Positions 50,191 through 53,646 of a DNA stretch of 53,646 bases are shown here, in pieces; the stretch's first letter is position 1, and each line of letters opens with the position of its first letter. Origin of the DNA: Candidatus Falkowiibacteriota bacterium. GTDB lineage: Bacteria > Patescibacteriota > Patescibacteriia > Patescibacteriales > UBA12465. The DNA lies in contig VFKX01000093.1 of NCBI GenBank assembly GCA_009885285.1, positions 1 to 53,646 of the forward strand. The letters are read 5' to 3'. A program made the position numbers and the translations under genes. The notes under the pieces are model-generated. The model saw only the letters and a program-made list of their open reading frames with translations, was not told the origin of the DNA and made no database searches.

Positions 50191-50246
50191 TTTTATTTAG
50201 TTACCGCAGGGAGTTTTTGTAACCTCTCTCCGGCAACTAAATAAAA
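50191..50246. repeat. 56-nt imperfect inverted repeat abutting the start of the 459-aa ORF
   Basis: TTTTATTTAGTT (50191-50202) / AACTAAATAAAA (50235-50246), perfect 12-bp outer stem, inner ACCGCAGGGAG / CTCTCTCCGGC mostly paired. Confidence 0.85.
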
Positions 50247-50361
50247 GTAATTTTTAAAGGACTGTGACCAAAAAATATAGCATAATCTCCCGCTTTAAGT
50301 CAATAATGAGGAATAATATTAATGATACGTGATTAATAATGCGGGATCTATGTCTTTAAAT

Positions 50362-50390
50362 AAAAAACCCTCATTATTTGCTAATGAGGG
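50362..50390 (-). terminator. Terminator of lipoprotein paralog B
   Basis: Minus strand CCCTCATTA-gcaaa-TAATGAGGGTTTTTT. Confidence 0.92.
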
Positions 50391-50410
50391 TGGGGCATAA
50401 AAAGGGTCGA

Positions 50411-50740
50411 TTACTTACCGCTACAAGAATAGCCTTGATCTTCGCAAGCCACGATATTTACCTTAGCAGCACTGCAGCCAGTACCACCACTTAAACCAAC
50501 TAATTGCCAGTCATAAGTGCCGGGAGTGAGTTCGATTGATTTTTTATTGCCGGGATCCAGCGATCCATAGTTCACGCCATTGATCATGATACGCTGGACA
50601 GTGGTCAAGCTTTTATTTGTCAGAGTGAGCGTACCTTTTCCAGTACAAGGGCTGGCATCCAGTTTATCGCATGACAAATTAATGGACAGGGCAGCTATAA
50701 ATATGGCTGCCATTAGCAAAGCAAAATTAATTTTTTTCAT
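50411..50740 (-). CDS. Small lipoprotein, paralog B
   Basis: Start at MKKINFALLMAAIF (the listed ORF extends to 50797); lipobox INLSC; homologous to paralog A. Confidence 0.75.
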   Translation of the reverse strand: MKKINFALLMAAIFIAALSINLSCDKLDASPCTGKGTLTLTNKSLTTVQRIMINGVNYGSLDPGNKKSIELTPGTYDWQLVGLSGGTGCSAAKVNIVACEDQGYSCSGK

Positions 50741-50854
50741 CGCTACGTCTTTTAAATTAATACTTGAGTTTTTAACTAACTGCCTAAACGCTACCATATC
50801 TAAGTATAATTGTAAATAGGGAATGACTGGATGCGCCGAGTAGCTCTTTTAGTT

Positions 50855-50894
50855 ATAAAAAAGGCCTTGAGATAAATGTATTATCCTAAGGCCT
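50855..50894 (-). terminator. Terminator of 50912-51463
   Basis: Minus strand AGGCCTT...AAGGCCTTTTTT. Confidence 0.82.
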
Positions 50895-50911
50895 GGCATT
50901 TGTGCGAGTGT

Positions 50912-51463
50912 TTAATGTTTTTTCCAGTAGTACCAGAAGGGCTTTTTCTGTTTGAATGGCACTTCTTTTTTTTCACCATAGATATCGACTCCTTGTGGGA
51001 CGTGATTCACAGGCTCTTTACCCCAATACACTAAATTGAGCGTAATGGAAACGAGGGCTGATCCGGTCAATGCTCCGCCTAGGTCGTACTTTAAATCTTC
51101 GCGGCTGTAAAATCCGCCGTTGTTCTGGTCGTGGACTTCTTTTAAGTGTCCGGCAAGGGAAGTTAGTCCAATGCCTAGTCCAGCCCCAATAAGTCTGCTC
51201 TGCCACCACTTTAAGCCAACTTTATTGTATAAAACTTGCTGGCTTAGCATCTCTATGCTAAATGAAGACATAGTGCAAATAGTGAAATGGTTAAACTTAT
51301 CTTCGGGCATTCCTAAGTAGGTTTTGTCTTCAGATATAACTTTACTGTTGTAGGCTAAGCTGTTAAATTTGAGCGCTGGGTCGTTGAAATTCGTTTCGGT
51401 GAACTGGGCGCTGGTTGTTATAACAAGTGCCAATAATACTAAAGTAAACGCGAACTTTTTCAT
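50912..51463 (-). CDS. Secreted YfiM/DUF2279-like protein
   Basis: Signal peptide ending TTSAQ; DKFNHFTICTMSSFSIEML...AGHLKEVHDQNNGGFYSREDLKYDLGGALTGSAL. Confidence 0.65.
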   Translation of the reverse strand: MKKFAFTLVLLALVITTSAQFTETNFNDPALKFNSLAYNSKVISEDKTYLGMPEDKFNHFTICTMSSFSIEMLSQQVLYNKVGLKWWQSRLIGAGLGIGLTSLAGHLKEVHDQNNGGFYSREDLKYDLGGALTGSALVSITLNLVYWGKEPVNHVPQGVDIYGEKKEVPFKQKKPFWYYWKKH

Positions 51464-51672
51464 TTTTATTTATTTTTGATTATTAATGAATGATTAGACA
51501 AAGGTCGGGGTCATAAAATTAAGGCTCCGGCCTTTGTCTAATCTCCAAAATATCAAATTTGTGAAAGGGCTAGTCTTGATTAAATTAGCATTGTTTACGG
51601 ATATTGTCAAGAGCTGGGCGGGACAGGAGCAGATCTGAGGGATATTTTGACTTGGCGTTAAAATAGGTAATA

Positions 51673-51700
51673 AAAAGCAGACACTTTCGTGTCCGCTTTT
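51673..51700 (-). terminator. Terminator of response regulator gene
   Basis: AAAAGCAGACAC-tttc-GTGTCCGCTTTT (one mismatch). Confidence 0.85.
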
Positions 51701-51715
51701 CGGGGCATAGTTTAA

Positions 51716-52129
51716 TTAAGCTGCCTTTTTTGCAGTTTTGCTAATAATCATTTTTATTCTCTCAATGAAATCATCATTATTAATACCTTTTTGGATATAT
51801 TCAGTTATCGCAAACTCCTTCATCCATTTTTCTGACTCGAGTGATAAATCTGAGTTGGTAAGTAGGACTATCGGAATATTGGCGGTTTGAGGCTCTTTCT
51901 TCAGTCTACTAGAGGCAGTGATGCCGTCTACTATTGGCATTTCTATGTCCATTAAGATGAGGTCGGGTAGAAAACGTCTGGCTAATTCGCGCCCTTGGAC
52001 TGCGTCCGGAGAATATATTACTTCATATCCTGCTTTTCCGAGCAAACTACCATAAAGTCGGCGCATTACCTCGTCGTCGTCGATAATTAAAATATGTGGT
52101 TTTTTTACTGGTTCATTAACATCATTCAT
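51716..52129 (-). CDS. Single-domain response regulator
   Basis: HILIIDDDEVMRRLYGSLL...DLILMDIEMPIVDG...IPIVLLTNSD...YIQKG. Confidence 0.92.
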   Translation of the reverse strand: MNDVNEPVKKPHILIIDDDEVMRRLYGSLLGKAGYEVIYSPDAVQGRELARRFLPDLILMDIEMPIVDGITASSRLKKEPQTANIPIVLLTNSDLSLESEKWMKEFAITEYIQKGINNDDFIERIKMIISKTAKKAA

Positions 52130-52171
52130 ATTATTTAGGGTTAATAAAATAGTGATTAATTATTTGTGGCT

Positions 52172-52552
52172 CTAGTTATCTAAATATTCATTTACTTTTT
52201 TTACGACGTCTCGATATTCCCAGTCGCTTTTAACCATGAAATCCAGGATGCCAATTTTTTTGGCTCGAGACATTGTGCTTGAGTCATGAGAATTACTCCA
52301 CATCACGACTGGAGCCCCCTTACCCCACTTGTCGGCCCGAAGTTTCTCCAGGAAATAGAAACCATCGGTGTTGGGCATGAGGCTATCGACGATAATAAAG
52401 TCCGGATGTTCACTGAGTGCCTTATTCAAACCATCTTGGCCATTAGTTGCTTGAGTTACCAAGAATCCATCATGGGTAAATTTATCTGAAATACCATTTA
52501 AAAGCGACACCTCGTCCTCGATGATCAGTATTCTTTTTTGTATAGTACTCAT
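52172..52552 (-). CDS. Single-domain response regulator
   Basis: RILIIEDEVSLLNGI...DFIIVDSLMPNTDGF...APVVMWSNSHD...FMVKSDW. Confidence 0.9.
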   Translation of the reverse strand: MSTIQKRILIIEDEVSLLNGISDKFTHDGFLVTQATNGQDGLNKALSEHPDFIIVDSLMPNTDGFYFLEKLRADKWGKGAPVVMWSNSHDSSTMSRAKKIGILDFMVKSDWEYRDVVKKVNEYLDN

Positions 52553-52556
52553 AGTA

Positions 52557-53646
52557 TTAATGTTTTAATTCTAATCTTTTTGTACCTTCTTTCTTCTTCA
52601 TACCGCTAATCGGAGTGGTTACGTAAAATGTTGATCCTTTATTTTCCGTGGATTCAAACCAAATTTTTCCACCTGTTTTATCTAAGGTCGATTTAATTAT
52701 GTATAGTCCTAGTCCGGTCCCGTCAGGATCATTGACCCGAGCATTATCAGCTCGGAACATTTTGGTAAAAATTTTCGATTGGACGTTTTTGGGAATGCCG
52801 TAGCCTGTATCAGCCACTGAAATAAGAATATTATCCCCATCCTTTTTGATGTTGATATTAATTTTTCCGCCCGGAGCCGTATATTTTAACGCGTTGGTAA
52901 ATAGGTTCTGAAAAACCATTCTGACAATATTTAAATCGGCATTGATAATTGGGATATCTTTTTCAAATAAAGTTTCCACCAGCAGTTTTTTTTCCATAAC
53001 TCGCATTTGTAGATCTTTTAGGGCGTTTTCTGCCACACTTTTTAAATCTACAGGCTCTGGTTCAACAATAAATACATCAAGATCCACTCGCGAAACATTG
53101 AGGAGGGCTGTAATCAGACCAATCATGCGGTCATTGGCATTTTTTATTTCTTTTAGGTATTCGTTCTGCTTTTGGTTTACCAGCCCAGCATCGCCATCAA
53201 GAAGCATGCCTGTGTATCCTTTTATGGCTGTTAGGGGAGTACGGAGTTGGTGAGAGGCGATAGAAACGAATTCGTCTTTGGCCGCATCAAGCTTTCGTAA
53301 TTCTTCATTTATCAATTTGGTTTTTCGGGCAGTGGCGGCTAGTTTTTCGGCAGTCACTAAAAGTTTACGTCTGACACTCTCTTTTTCTTTAGCGGTTACA
53401 GCCAGTTTATTTTTAACGACCTCTGCTTCTTTGGCAGTTACGGCTAATTTCTTAGCGGTTACAGCCAGTTTATTTTTAACATCTTCCGCCTCTTTGGCGG
53501 TTTTGGCTAGTTTCTCGGCAGTCACGACTAGTTTACGTCTCACATCCTCTTTTTCTTTAGCGGTCACGACTAGTTTACGTCTCACATCCTCTTTTTCTTT
53601 AGCGGTTACAGCCAGCTTATTTTTAACATCTTCTGCCTCTTTGGCA
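52557..53646 (-). CDS. Sensor histidine kinase with long heptad-repeat coiled coil (5' end outside window)
   Basis: H-box DEFVSIASHQLRTPLTAIKGYTGML; HATPase NLFTNALKYTAPGG, ADTGYGIP, GTGLGLYI. The listed ORF start at 53585 is an internal GTG; the frame stays open to the window end. Confidence 0.93.
   Translation of the reverse strand, partial: AKEAEDVKNKLAVTAKEKEDVRRKLVVTAKEKEDVRRKLVVTAEKLAKTAKEAEDVKNKLAVTAKKLAVTAKEAEVVKNKLAVTAKEKESVRRKLLVTAEKLAATARKTKLINEELRKLDAAKDEFVSIASHQLRTPLTAIKGYTGMLLDGDAGLVNQKQNEYLKEIKNANDRMIGLITALLNVSRVDLDVFIVEPEPVDLKSVAENALKDLQMRVMEKKLLVETLFEKDIPIINADLNIVRMVFQNLFTNALKYTAPGGKININIKKDGDNILISVADTGYGIPKNVQSKIFTKMFRADNARVNDPDGTGLGLYIIKSTLDKTGGKIWFESTENKGSTFYVTTPISGMKKKEGTKRLELKH

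Noticed and set aside
53288-53646. Possible CRISPR or minisatellite array at the right edge
   Set aside because: Repeats are in frame and encode heptads of a histidine kinase coiled coil; no spacers.

Overview
The window is a compact bacterial chromosomal segment. It is probably from a Patescibacteria/CPR-type genome; this is inferred from overall gene style, compact and fused genes, and very weak Shine-Dalgarno signals, and was not verified. I support 61 CDS (two run off the window edges), two tRNAs (Thr-UGU, Lys-UUU), a perfect CIRCE operator, about ten promoters and many intrinsic terminators. Main blocks: response regulator (partial); PBP2; heat-shock operon hrcA-grpE-hsp20-dnaK-dnaJ; tatD; complete F1Fo ATP synthase operon; beta-carbonic-anhydrase-like protein; an array of tiny membrane proteins; uppP; nucleotidyltransferase-mltG-DUF3160; GT-C-type membrane proteins; miaB-miaA; second small membrane-protein locus; gatB; dTTP-biosynthesis operon (dCMP deaminase, two-domain ThyX-like, UPF0200-like kinase, Tmk-Dut fusion); glycosyltransferases and galU; META and PEGA proteins; murA; rplU; recR-ybaB-dnaB; HTH/LAGLIDADG-like protein; tRNAs; an accessory block with paralogous lipoproteins around a 459-aa ORF; and a histidine kinase with two receiver-only regulators. 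Most interesting observations: (1) none of the 60 CDS whose stop is visible ends in TGA; (2) a Tmk-Dut fusion and a two-domain ThyX-like protein with complementary degenerate motifs in one dTTP operon; (3) a DUF1653-GrpE fusion; (4) a large imperfect palindrome between atpA and atpG and hairpins bracketing atpE; (5) an 11-bp phased repeat array upstream of the dnaB promoter; (6) the lipoprotein / 459-aa ORF cassette with a long inverted repeat in its leader.
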